Below are positions 10,768 through 20,509 of a stretch of 57,092 nucleotides of DNA, piece by piece (within the stretch, counting starts at the first letter, position 1; every line of letters starts with the position of its first letter). Origin of the DNA: Prorocentrum cordatum (lineage: Eukaryota > Sar > Dinophyceae > Prorocentrales > Prorocentraceae); NCBI GenBank assembly GCA_963575745.1, contig CAUYUJ010018554.1, positions 122,501-179,592 of the forward strand, given 5' to 3'. The notes beneath the pieces are model-generated. The model was not told the origin of the DNA and did not search any database. It saw only the letters and a program-made list of their open reading frames with translations. The translations under genes and the position numbers were made by a program.

Positions 10768-13400
10768 CTCCCCCCATGCAGCTCTGCATCCAGGGTGGCC
10801 CAGCGACGCTCAGAAGCGCCTGGTCGGCACCTCTTCTTGCCACGCCGGCCCGTCGAAGCCCGTGGCCGAGCAGAGTGGTCGACATCGCGTTGGCGAGGTC
10901 CTTCAGCCAGACCTCCGTCTTGTATTTCCCGTTCCCGGCCTTCGCGGAGATCACCTTTGGACTCCATCTCGGCCGGGTCGTCGTAATCCACGGCGAACAG
11001 CACTCCTTGGCAGCCAGGGTCGCCAAGACAATGTTGAATTGCGGATGCTGCGCAGCGACTGGTGGCCGGCAGATCAGGTAGCGCGCCGCCCATCGCCTTG
11101 TGCAGCACCTCAATCACAGGTGCCGTGGCCAACTTTGTAAGACAATCGGCTATCATGCCTGCCGTCGGGCAATGAATCAGATCAGCGACGCCTTTCTCGT
11201 ACTCCTCGCGCAGGCGGTGGCCCCGAACAGCAAAATATCTGGTGCGCCACGCCGCCCCGCACTGAGCTATCGCGAGGGCCGCTTGGTTGTCCACGAGGAT
11301 CCGAACGGTCGGCACGAGGACCCCGAAGCTCTCGATGAGGAGGCGGAGCCCTTCCACGATCTGCCAACCAAGGGTGGCTGAATTGAGTTCGGCTTCTGCC
11401 GTGCTCAGGGCGGAAACCGTCTGTCTGGACGATCTCCACGCGATAATCGAACCCCCCCATGTGATAATCAAGCCGTTTTGCGCCCTGGTCTCCTCGCCGG
11501 CGAAACCTGCATCAGTCCAAGCTTGTAGATCGGATTCTGACCCGGAAGTCGAAATAAGAATGCCTCGGCGTGCCGTGCCGCGAAGAAACCGCAAAATCTT
11601 CTGAGCCAGCTCCAACGACCAAGTCGCATATCTGCTGCAAGCAGAAGCCAAAATCGATGTGTAATAACTGATATCTGGCCTAGTGCGCGTCGCCAACCAA
11701 TTGAATTCACCAGCGTACGATTGCAATTGGCGTAAGGCTGCGGGGCTCGGTGCGTCCGGCTCAGCAGGTAGAGGTCCAATCTGCACACATTTGATAAAAA
11801 TGCATGCGTCCATGCTGTATTTGTTCAGGATGCTATTGGTGAACCTCTCCTGGTTGAGGAAGATGTCCCCGCTGTCCCGGAGGTGCAAGTCAATGCCGAG
11901 GAACGTAAGGGGGCACCCTACTTGCAACACCGCTTCTTTAGCCAATGTCCAAACTTGACCAAGAGACTGCAAAAATGCACTCCTCATCTGACCGAGGCGG
12001 GCTTGCAATAGGAAGTCGTCCACGTAGACAATAAGAACACCATGCACCACAGTGGAATCACCAGTCGCTGCCTTGATGTACCACACCTGAGAATCTGTCC
12101 GAGAATTCTCCAAAACATATGCGGTCTCACTGTCAGGATCATGCCAGCGAAGTTTCTTCAGCTGCTTGTCCCGCTCCGCGGACCACAAGGCAGGGGATTC
12201 TCTGAGGCCGTACACAGCACGATCCAAAGTCCAGGTCACGCCCGGCTTGACCAGGCCCCAGCGGACCCATTGAGCCGGCGGCTGCACTATCACGATTCGT
12301 CCTTCGGGCATCTCGGCGTTCAGGAAGGCGCCCTTGACATCGTTCTTGGAGGCGGTCCAACCTCGGAGGCGCCCAAGCTTGAGGGCAGCGTTCAGGGAGG
12401 ATGGTTCCGCCTGGGCCGTCCAAGATTTGAGTTCAGGATCCAGTTGCGCGAAATTCCCGCAGACGCATGTCCGGCACTTGCGCCGGTCACCCTCCTGAGA
12501 CCACACGCAAGTCATTGGAAGAGGCTTGCCGTGAGCCGCCCTTTCGGCAGGTGTCGATTCGTGAAAAGCTCCCATCTTCTCAAAATTGGACGTCAGCTCT
12601 GCTTCGGCGGCTAACTTCCAAGACTGCTGGGCGGCGCCGGTGCTGGAAGATACCTCCTGCGGTGAGACAATCCTCTTGCCCGGCTCCTCCACGAGAAGCT
12701 TCTGGAAAGCGTCCTTCTGCACAGGGTCGATGTGGCTCCCAACACCCGCGGCAGCGCACACTCGTCCGACGTGTCGGTGTGCTTTCCTGAAGCGCTGGAG
12801 TAGGGTCCTGCGCAGGCGTCGGCTCAGTGGTCGTACGGGTTCTGCTTCGTCCAAGTCCACATCTTCTTGTCGTACGTCCACGTGTTCAACCTCCTGCGAA
12901 CCGGCGTGGGCGTCGGCCTGCGCTGGAAGCTCATCTGAAGGATGCCCTCCCGACGGCATTTCCTGCGCACTGTCGCCAACGACGTTGGTGGTGCCACACC
13001 CTCCGTGCAGAATCCAATCGTCGTCGGGGTCGAATGCCGAACCGTCGTCTTCTGAAAGGCCTCGCTGGTCGTCGTGCTCGGTGTCCGGGGCGTCCGTGGT
13101 GCCCTCGTCGGAGAGGTCCTGCACTGCTGACCCCCAAGTGGCGGCATCGGAGAATGCCAAGCAAGCATGAGGATGCTCTTGGAAGATCGCCGAAACACGG
13201 AGCATCAACCCAGTGCTCTTCCCGGTTTGCTGCTGCTGAGAGGTCTTTGCTGCCACGAGAAGCGCATCGCCTCCCCCCTCCTCCTGGGCCGGTTGCTGGG
13301 GCATCTCGTCGGCGTCGTCTTCCCGCTCCGCCCTGTCGGCTTCCCGCTGAGGGAGTTGGTCGGCCGCGCGTGGAGGTGGTGGCGGTGCTCGAAGGCACTC
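10764..13400 (-). CDS. copia reverse transcriptase and RNase H
   Basis: An acidic Pro-rich linker leads into the RT. Numbered from 13490: NDVKGAFLNAEMPEG (motif A Asp, about 384), a VYGLRESPALW block, YVDDFLL (catalytic pair, about 489-492), and FNWLATRTRPDISY. RNase H follows with AWTDAGFAG (660), STAEAEL (about 699), ILVDNQAAL (734) and the closing GMIADCLTK (782). All catalytic positions look intact. The stop TGA lies just inside the 3' LTR, and the polypurine tract forms part of the last codons. The enzyme copies the element RNA and degrades it. Confidence 0.92.
10768..10775 (-). promoter_or_regulatory. Polypurine tract GGGGGGAG
   Basis: Eight purines on the minus strand end exactly at the start of the 3' LTR, as needed for plus-strand priming. 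They lie inside the last codons of the pol frame, whose stop TGA is already in the LTR. Confidence 0.82.
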
Positions 13401-13404
13401 CCCC

Positions 13405-14008
13405 CAGACCAAACTGTGCTGCCCGGGCTGTTCTCTTCCTGCGAATGGCGATGCAAGCCGGACACGTGGCTGTATCCCTGGTGGCTGCACCTTCAGCGGG
13501 CGTCGTAGGCACCAGACTGGCAGCGTCGTACTTCGCTGGGTCGGGAAGCGGCAGAGGGCTGTCTGGGGGGTCCCACTCGCTCATGTGGGTCTTCACCCAG
13601 TTCAGGTCCTCGACGTCCGAGCCGTGCACGGCCACGTTGACGCGGCACTTCACCACGCCGTTCTGGCACGTCCACATCCCGTTGGTGATCGAGCTGCTGG
13701 GGCCGAACACCGTGGCCGGGTAGGCGCGCGGTAGGAAAGCGTTGCGTGGCTTGGGGTCCTGCACGACCATCACACGAGTGCCGAAGGGTATGCGCGGATA
13801 CTCCTCGAGTCCAGCGTCTGCCCTGCACAGCTGTGCGGCTGCCAGCGTGGCCATGCCCCACCAGTTGGTCGGAAGCCTGCAACCACTCAGCAGATAGCGT
13901 GACCGACGCTTCAATATGCCCACCGCGCTCTCTGCAGTCGCGTTGGCGTTCGAGTCGTGGCCCGCCGTGCATGTCTTGTGAATGCCCTTGTCTAAGCAGA
14001 ACTGCTGG
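13405..14008 (-). CDS. copia integrase, C-terminal part (third frame)
   Basis: After a one-base frame change near 14008 this frame reads the rest of integrase: ATAESAVGILKRRSR (the Glu of the DDE triad), then WWGMATLAAAQL, PFGTRVMV and a strand-rich block near NGMWTCQNGVVK, which match the C-terminal region of copia integrases. It ends in a linker at a run of six Cs on the plus strand (13400-13405), where the RT frame takes over. Confidence 0.78.
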
Positions 14009-17000
14009 AGCGTTCATGAACTCTCCGCCTTGGTCAGAGTGCAAGCGAAAGACAATCTCATAGGGCAGATTCCCACGGTCATTGTTGACTTGGGCCAACA
14101 AGTGTTGCACTGCCTTGGGGGCCTCCGCCTTGCTGCCAAGTAGAGCTGCATAGATCAAGGCACGCTTTCCGGCACGCCCGCCTTGGCCATCTGGGTCTGC
14201 TCCCTGTTCAGGCTCAGCGTCGGGCCCGCGAGTCTGCACTTGCGCGTCGCTGAACGTTGCCGTGTCGTCTGGCCGCACAGACAGGACCAGGAAGTAGTGA
14301 CAAGGATCCTTTCCTATCTGCCCCCCTGGTCGCGGGGTGGGCTCATGGGGCCCGCTCAGGTCTACGATCCAGGTCCCCAACGACACGTTGGAACGTCTGT
14401 GGTGCGCTCTCCGGCGCAGAGCCGCGCCCTGCCAGAGTGCATTTTCCGCTGAATACCGCTGGTTTTGCCACGGTTTCTCGTCCAGCTTCCCTTTTACCAA
14501 ATACTTTAACTCTCTAGGCCCCTCGGCGGGAGCGGCTGCTGCTGGTTGGTGCTGGTCAGGGCGTGCTGGTAGTGCTGCTGGCTGTTGCTGGTGAGAGGGT
14601 GCTGGTGGTGCGGCTGCTGGTGCTGCTGCGGCTGCTTTGGTGTAGCTTGCGTTGTAGCCAATTTGCGGGTCCACCTGGTCGTCGTGGATGGTAGAAGCCA
14701 GACGGTGCCTATCGAAAGGTTGCCCCCCCGACCGGCTGCCGTCAGAACTCGAAGACACATGGGACCTGTCGAAAGGATCCCCTCCCGACTGGCCACCGCG
14801 AGTTTCAAGATCAGATCGGCGCCCCGCTGATGCGGCTGAAGCTTGGCGCACCTTGGAACCCGTGCCGCCGGGCAGGGGCAATTCCGCATTGGCGATCCAC
14901 TTGACCATGATCTCGCCCCATTGCTTGCCCAGCTGCTTGTCGAGGGCTGTATCGTGGAGTTCACCGAGAGCTCGTTCAAGCTGTTGCTCACGAGTCAGGC
15001 CTTCTTGAGGCGAGAGCTTTGGAGCTGCCGTGGAGCATGTAGTTGAAAATGAAGGAAGTGCCTGTGCAGGTGCATCTCCCCCCCCTTCAGACTGATCAGC
15101 GGCTCCAGAAGTCGGCCGGCAGTCCGCCAGAATCCGTTCGCACTCTTCCTGCGTGTACTGTGCCGATGACGCGGCACGGCCCTCTCCTCGAAGGTGTAAG
15201 TGCTTGTGCGTGCCTGGACAGAGCATGTGCAGGTGGTGAAGCTCGTTCGAACACTGGAAATGCGTCCGTTTTCTGATGAACTGGCCTTCCAGCATGCCTC
15301 CAACAGCGCACTGATCCAAGAGAGCCAGAGAGTAGTTCATGCCCCTCAGATGCTGCAGCGGGCTCTTCGTGAAGATGTCGCTGTATGCTGGGTTTTCCAG
15401 CAGGTAGCGGCGCCCCAGCAAGATCTGAATGAAGCAGCAGACGGCCAAGAACTCCAGAAATGGCGTCTCCAGGCTCCGCTTGGCCGCGAGCGCGTCCAGA
15501 GGCAATCCTCGGGTCTGACTCCCCCAGGGCGCGCAGTTGGGACTGGCGAGCAGGGTGTCTACGCCCACGAAGATGAGCGCCCATAGAATCAACAACTGGT
15601 CTGCGAGCGTCCCGGCGTTCCACCCGTAGCGGTAGTCGATTGGCGGGAGGTGCGGCAGGGCTTGCTGTCGTGCCAGGGTGGACAACGACGAGCTCCCGCC
15701 GCAGAGTTCCCACACCCTTGCCGGGCTATCCCCCGACGGGGCCGCCGACTGAACCACGTCCAAGCCTAGCTGCTCGAAGGACTCCGGAGAAACGACCTTC
15801 GTGGCGTCGTCCTCGTAGTAGTGGTCCGGCAAGTGCTTGTACTTGGAACGAATGCTCTGCACCTGCGTCTTGGCGAAGTCCCCGTCAAGGTGCAGGTGCT
15901 TCAGCTGCGACCGCAAGAGCTGCGGCGAACAGCTCGTCCGCGACACCCTGGCTGCAGTGGGGGCCTCGGCGGGTGGGCCGCTGCGCCCCGCGCCGCTGGA
16001 CTCGGGCAGGTCGTTCAAGATCAGGTTGAGGTCGTCTTTCAACACGCACGGCAAAGTGCCCCAAGTCTTGATGTTTACGACCCTCCCCTTCGGCGTCAGC
16101 AGGACGTGCCGGTCTCCACGCTCGATGATACAGCCGCGCTCCCACAGGAAGCCCTCGGGGAACAAGTCGATGTTATCGCCGTCGTCAACCCAGGGAACAA
16201 AGCATCGTGGAACGCCTTTTCGTCCAGTGTCTCTACGACACTTGCATTGCCCGTGGGCCAGGTTCAAGGACTGCTGGAAGTCGGTGTCCTGGCGCGGGCC
16301 CTTGCTGTGGATGAGGTGGACGTTCGCCCAGCTGTCAAGGCCGATGGCTTTCCTGGGGAACTTCCCGGAGATTGTCGCCGAGGACGCCCTCAAGCTCTCG
16401 TCGTCGAAGGCTGCCTTGGCGGTGGCCCCCTTTCCTCCTCCACGCTTCGCCCCCTTCTGGCCGTCCGACTTGTCCTTGCCTTTGCTTTTTCCTTTGCCGG
16501 CAGCCTGTGCCTCCTCTTTCCGCTTGCGGTAGTCTTCCCAAACTTTCTGCCTGTTGGGATCAGCGCCGCCCCCTGGAGCGGTGCACTCAGCCCCTCGGTG
16601 TTCCTTGGAGCCGCACGTGATGCACCGGTTCTCAGAAATAGGGAACCCCGGGTGCGCGAAATGACACGCCACGCCACGTTTGCAGCATCCCGTGGACGTC
16701 CAGTCTTTGCACGGAGGCGCCCAGCTGGAAGTGGTAGAAGAGAGGCGAACCGGCGCGGCTACGTCAGCAGCCGTCGGTGGTGATCCGCCCTGTGGAGAGT
16801 CCTGCCTGGTAGGTTCAGCCGTCTTCGGCCCTGTCTGCCGCAGAGCAGCTGCGCGCTTCTTCTCGGTCTCTCTGATCTGCTGCTGACGCGCTTTCTGGTG
16901 GTCGGTCAGCGGCAGACCTGTGTTCAAGCCGACGCCGCCGTGGAGCACGAGAGCTCCAAGTTCAGCCTCCGCGAAAGCTGCCACCCTCTCGATAGCGTGC

Positions 17001-17887
17001 ATCGTGACAAGGTGCGGCAGGCCGAGCTCGTTGCGAAGACTCACCCACCGGAGGTTGAGCTGCGGCTCCGCCTTGTCGAACACAGCCGAGAATATCGATT
17101 CCATAGCTCTGTAAGCTAACAGATGGTCAGGAGGGCTGCATCCGAGCGCGGCGCTCCTCCGCAGGTTCTCCTTCCACTTCAACAACTCCACCTGCGCCGC
17201 TCGCGGCTGCGAGCACACGTTCGGGTTCAAGATGGAGTTGGTCAAGAACACCTTCTCATCAGCGCCGCCGGGCGCGAAGGCCTTCATGAGGTAGAACAAC
17301 AACACATGTGATGGACCCACGCGACCGCTCCTGGCCCTAAGGGCCACCCATTCCCGGATGTCCTTCGGCAGGGTCTCCAAGATACGCGGGCGAATCCAAG
17401 CCTCTATCTGCAGCCAAGGAGCCGGCATCGGCGTGGTCGGCTCGATCCCCTCTCTCTGGTGCAGAGGTGTCTTCAGGAAGACCTTGTGGGCGTTATCAGC
17501 CTCTTGCAGGCACCACGCCCACCACTGGATGAGGTGAGGCCCTGCTGGGTTGATCGCCTGGGTGACGGTTATCCGCCAGCTGTGTAGCCTGGTGGCTCTG
17601 GACGCTGCGTCCCCCATCTCAAGCTTCGGGCACTCGGGCACGAACGCTTGGATGGACTTCTTCAACATGCCCAGCTCTTGTGGAGTCAGAGACTGCGACG
17701 GCGCAATCACAGTGCTGCCCTGCGCTCCGGTGCCGGGCGCCGCCGGTCCTCCTCGAGGTTCCTGAGGCGACGGCCCACAACTGACAACTGGCCACTGCGG
17801 CGCGTAGGCCTCCGCCGCTGCAATGCCCTGGCCCGTCGGCCTCGTCGGTTGTGCTCCTGCAAGGAAGGTGAACACGTCGCTGTCCAA
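13988..17887 (-). CDS. copia gag-protease-methyltransferase-like-integrase polyprotein
   Basis: Residue numbers count from the upstream edge of the open frame (17887, a TTG, not a start). Gag core helices are at about 60-320. A CCCH finger is near 393-411, and a CCHC knuckle C-x2-C-x4-H-x4-C at 422-435. The aspartic protease block LDSWANVHLI is at 517-526, with Trp where the family has Gly. A methyltransferase-like domain is at 724-900. Two SGGxPFDR motifs (about 1034-1060) and an Ala/Pro/Gln linker follow. The integrase core has WIVDLSGP (first Asp, 1176) and LHSDQGGEF (second Asp, 1285). The usual HHCC finger of integrase is not seen. The homology leaves this frame near 14008. Confidence 0.85.
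15188..15718 (-). other. Methyltransferase-like domain inside the copia polyprotein
   Basis: Blocks in order are VWELCGGSSSLS (like the glycine-rich SAM loop), DYRYGWN (acidic strand), LLASPNCAPWG (like the Pro-Cys motif IV of C5-cytosine methyltransferases), RRYLLENPAYS (like the ENV motif VI), a DQCAVGG turn, and a Cys/His-rich end with CPGTHKHLHLRG. Retrotransposon-borne cytosine methyltransferases have been reported in dinoflagellates, but this copy is divergent, so activity and class are uncertain. Confidence 0.6.
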
Positions 17888-17909
17888 GGTGTTGGGGATG
17901 CTGAAGCCA

Positions 17910-19115
17910 GACCTGGTGGGTTGCCCATATGGGGCTGTAGGAGCTGACTGATCCCCGGGTTGACACCGACCCCGGCGGCGTGAGGGTACAGAAGCTGACT
18001 GTCGGCAACCACTTCGCTGCGCAGCGTCCCTGCGCCTGGGAAGCTTATGCCCTGAACGTCACTGATACCGATTTGCTGTAGTTGCCCGCCTTGCAAGTTG
18101 CACGGGCTTGGTGCCCGTCCTGCCAGCGCCAATCCGTGAGTACTGGGCTGTGCACCGCCTCTGCTCCCGGACTGGAACTCCGACTGCTCGTGCTCATACG
18201 CCTGGGCAAGGTCTGCCTCCCGCTTCGGGACTGCACTCGCCCCCGCGCTCCTGCTATCCCCCAGCGGAACCCTCGCCGTCGGCCAAGCAGAAGACTGTGC
18301 CAGCATCTGCTGAGAATGCTGAAAAGCGCTATGATGCATCGAACTGTCATGCACGACACTCGGTGCCCCAGGCTGGCTTGGAAGCTGTAGGCCGGCCCCA
18401 GGCGGAATGTCGACAAGTTGGTTTCCCCGCCTCTGTGCCGGGGCCTCCCCCGTCTCGTACCAGTCGTCCACTGCGGCTCTGTCATCTCGGGGCGTATTAC
18501 CTTCGTCCAATCGGTACTGCTCAGGCTGACGCTGGGCAGCGCCGTCGTCGCAGGACTGCCAGATGCCCCACTCGAGCTCGATCGTGTCCATCCTGTTCTC
18601 GATCCTGATGAAATTCGCCTTCAGCTCCTCCACCGTGCTCACCAGAGTCCCGACGGTAGTGCGCAACAGCTGGACCTGATCCTTGAGGTCGGTGTTCTCT
18701 GGGCCTGGCCGGCCCCCCTGGTCACGATCGAAAGGATTCCCTCCCGACGGAACCAATGAGGTTTCGACCGCGGCTGACGTAGATGCTGCGGGCTCCTCCA
18801 CCGCAGTGCCAAACGATTGCGGGAGACTCTGCGGGAGTGCTTCGGAAGGCTGCCTTCCCGACGCCCCGGGTGCCTCTGAAAGACCAGATCCTGCTGTAGC
18901 TGTTGGTGGCCTTGGCGTCGGGTGCGGCCGCGGCGGGGGCGGCACCGCCGGGTCCACGGAGGCGCGCTTGCTCTTGGAAAAGAAAGACATACCCGGGAAC
19001 CCGACACAATCGCCCGACCTGATGTACGCCACGTGGCCTGGGTTGGCCGTGTGGCAGGCCAGACAATGACCGGTGGTTCTGCGCAAATCTCCACTGGATC
19101 GAGTGCGTCTCATGA
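17910..19115 (-). CDS. copia gag, middle part (second frame)
   Basis: This frame follows the first gag piece after a frameshift near 19110. It starts with a CLACH ... GDC Cys/His cluster and a basic FFSKSKRA block. A Pro-rich stretch follows, one SGGNPFDR motif, a clear heptad-type coiled coil (about 18545-18690), and a Gln/Pro/Ser-rich region. It ends in-frame with the next piece only after another frameshift near 17910. No known enzyme domain is visible; the coiled coil suggests multimerisation. Confidence 0.6.
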
Positions 19116-19756
19116 TTCCTCTCTGGTTCAGCAGACTCTGGTGGTTCGTGGCGCTGCTGCTGCGGTTGCTCTGGTGCTCCAGCGGGCTGCCTATCGAAAG
19201 GCCCCCCTCCCGACGAGCCGGCCCCAGGTGCTCCAGCGGGCTGCCTATCGAAAGGTTCCCCTCCCGACGGGTTGGCCCCAGCAGCATCAGTCAATGCCCT
19301 CGGAGATGTAGATCCTTGGCGCGCGCCTTGAACGACTCCTTGGGCAAGTGCGAGGGCAGCTCCGGCGGCTGAGGCGGCCGCTCCACCGATGGCGACGCCA
19401 ACTGAGGCTGACACCCCCGCGGCCTGCAACGCAGCATGCTTCCAGTTGGCCACTTGCCCGGCCAAGGACCGTCGCCACTGTTCTCGGCGCAGTCCGTCGT
19501 CGTATGCCGCGTACTGCTGGATCACATGAGAAGTACATGTTCCGCAAAATGGATATCCTTGAAAGTATTCCAGATTCAGACAAGTTGGATGACCAACGAT
19601 ACCGCATTGAGTACAGAGAGCTGGCTCGTCGACTGCAACGGCGCAGCGGCCGCAACGCAGACGTACTCCTTGTAGTAGACCTTCGTTGGGCCTTGGGCTC
19701 ATAACCCTGATGGTTCCACGTGTTCTGTCATATAACTGCAACTCTTGTTCTGCCAT
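19110..19756 (-). CDS. copia gag, N-terminal part with PHD-type finger
   Basis: The first ATG (19756) lies inside the 5' LTR, and the frame reads through the primer-binding site, which contributes a second in-frame ATG (19702). Residues about 35-74 hold C-x2-C-x9-C-x2-C-x4-H-x2-C-x11-C-x2-C, the spacing of a PHD finger (a RING is less likely). A small-residue Ala/Gly segment (possible hydrophobic helix) follows, then two 18-residue repeats with SGGxPFDR. The gag homology moves to another frame near 19110. A chromatin-reading role for the finger is inference. Confidence 0.68.
19173..19280 (-). repeat. 54-bp tandem duplication in gag
   Basis: Two 54-bp units (19173-19226 and 19227-19280) with few differences encode two 18-residue repeats of the type SGGxPFDRQPAGAP. 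The core is one of five scattered copies of a 24-nt motif (see findings). Confidence 0.9.
19691..19706 (-). promoter_or_regulatory. Primer-binding site: interior of initiator Met tRNA
   Basis: Directly after the 5' LTR the minus strand reads GGTTATGAGCCCAAGG. From memory, Drosophila copia has nearly the same sequence at the same place (GGTTATGGGCCCAG), where the primer is a 39-nt 5' fragment of initiator Met tRNA cut in the anticodon loop. The complement matches the anticodon arm (CCCATAACC type) rather than the 3' CCA end. This site also fixes the LTR boundary independently of the repeat comparison. Confidence 0.82.
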
Positions 19757-20504
19757 CGCCGGCACAGTGGTACCAACAGAAGATCTTACAATGGAGTGGA
19801 CTGTAAGAGGTAGACGTGGGGAGTGACGATGGACTGACGATTGCGCAACGTTTTCCTGCTACGCAAACAGTCCGGCTTGAGCCAAACGGGTACGGATCCA
19901 TATCCATCCCGCGGCTCGCGCAAAGCGTCTCTGCATCGACTCGTTTCTCTGGGGTCGAAACTGCGCAAGGGACTTGTCGGCTATCGAACGGCAGAGCCAG
20001 CCCGACCACCGACCGTCGGCTATCGAGCTGGATCCCCAGCCCGACCACCGACCTTGAGTAAAAGAGCGTACACTACTATATATAAATATGGCGTGAAATA
20101 CTGCCGTTAATTATTAATGTTATCTTCTGATGCGCCCTCGCGGCTGGACTGCCCCAGCCTCTCTGAGCCTCTCGCGTCGCGCCGGCAGGGAGCTTCGTCT
20201 CGCACCAGCGGGGAGCTTGCGGGCAGGCCTTGTCTCGCGCCAGCAAAGCACAGAGGTCCTTCTCAGCCAACTCGTGACTCGAAGGCCCCCGAGGGGCACA
20301 ACCCGGGCCAGGTTTTGGTTGGGCCCACGAAAAAGAAGCGCAGTTACCGTCGCTTAGATTACATTAGAAATCCGGCACGGAAGCGTACTATACATATAAT
20401 ACAATCGGTGCAACGGCATGCACGTGATCACTCACCCTTTCCCTCGATGTCACTGCTGCGCTGCATGTTCTTCATGAGGAGGTGGGCCCGGAGGGACTCA
20501 CGCG
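19707..20504 (-). repeat. 5' LTR of the copia element (promoter LTR)
   Basis: This is the upstream LTR in element orientation. It has an AT-rich TATA-like stretch near 20080-20096, a 39-bp tandem pair at 19977-20055, the spliced-leader-like stretch at 19876-19896, and the first gag ATG at 19756. If RNA is trans-spliced at the leader-like site, the leader would define the start of R and leave about 170-190 nt for R-U5; this is inference. Confidence 0.95.
19876..19896 (-). promoter_or_regulatory. Spliced-leader-like sequence in the 5' LTR
   Basis: The minus strand reads TCCGTA, a variable middle, then TTTGGCTCAAG. Compared with the 22-nt dinoflagellate spliced leader known from the literature, 19 of 22 positions agree, with two substitutions and one missing T. 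The identical copy in the 3' LTR is at 10139-10159. It lies about 120 nt upstream of the first gag ATG, where a leader would be in a trans-spliced mRNA. Confidence 0.75.
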
Positions 20505-20509
20505 GCATA
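20505..20509. repeat. Right target-site duplication GCATA
   Basis: The five bases after the right LTR are identical to 9965-9969. Confidence 0.88.

Larger units (their letters stand above)
9970..20504 (-). mobile_element. Complete copia-type LTR retrotransposon, nested in LINE-2
   Basis: This 10,535-bp element is bounded by two 798-bp direct LTRs and by a perfect 5-bp target duplication GCATA (9965-9969 and 20505-20509). Reading on the minus strand: 5' LTR, primer site, gag, protease, methyltransferase-like domain, integrase, RT, RNase H, polypurine tract, 3' LTR. Integrase before RT is the copia order. The LTRs differ at only seven positions, so insertion is recent, yet the coding part needs about four frame changes. 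Confidence 0.95.

Noticed and set aside
20117-20500. Long plus-strand frame starting inside the LTR and running into LINE-2
   Set aside because: The N-terminal part is LTR sequence on the strand opposite to the element's coding. Only the part after 20505 has LINE homology.
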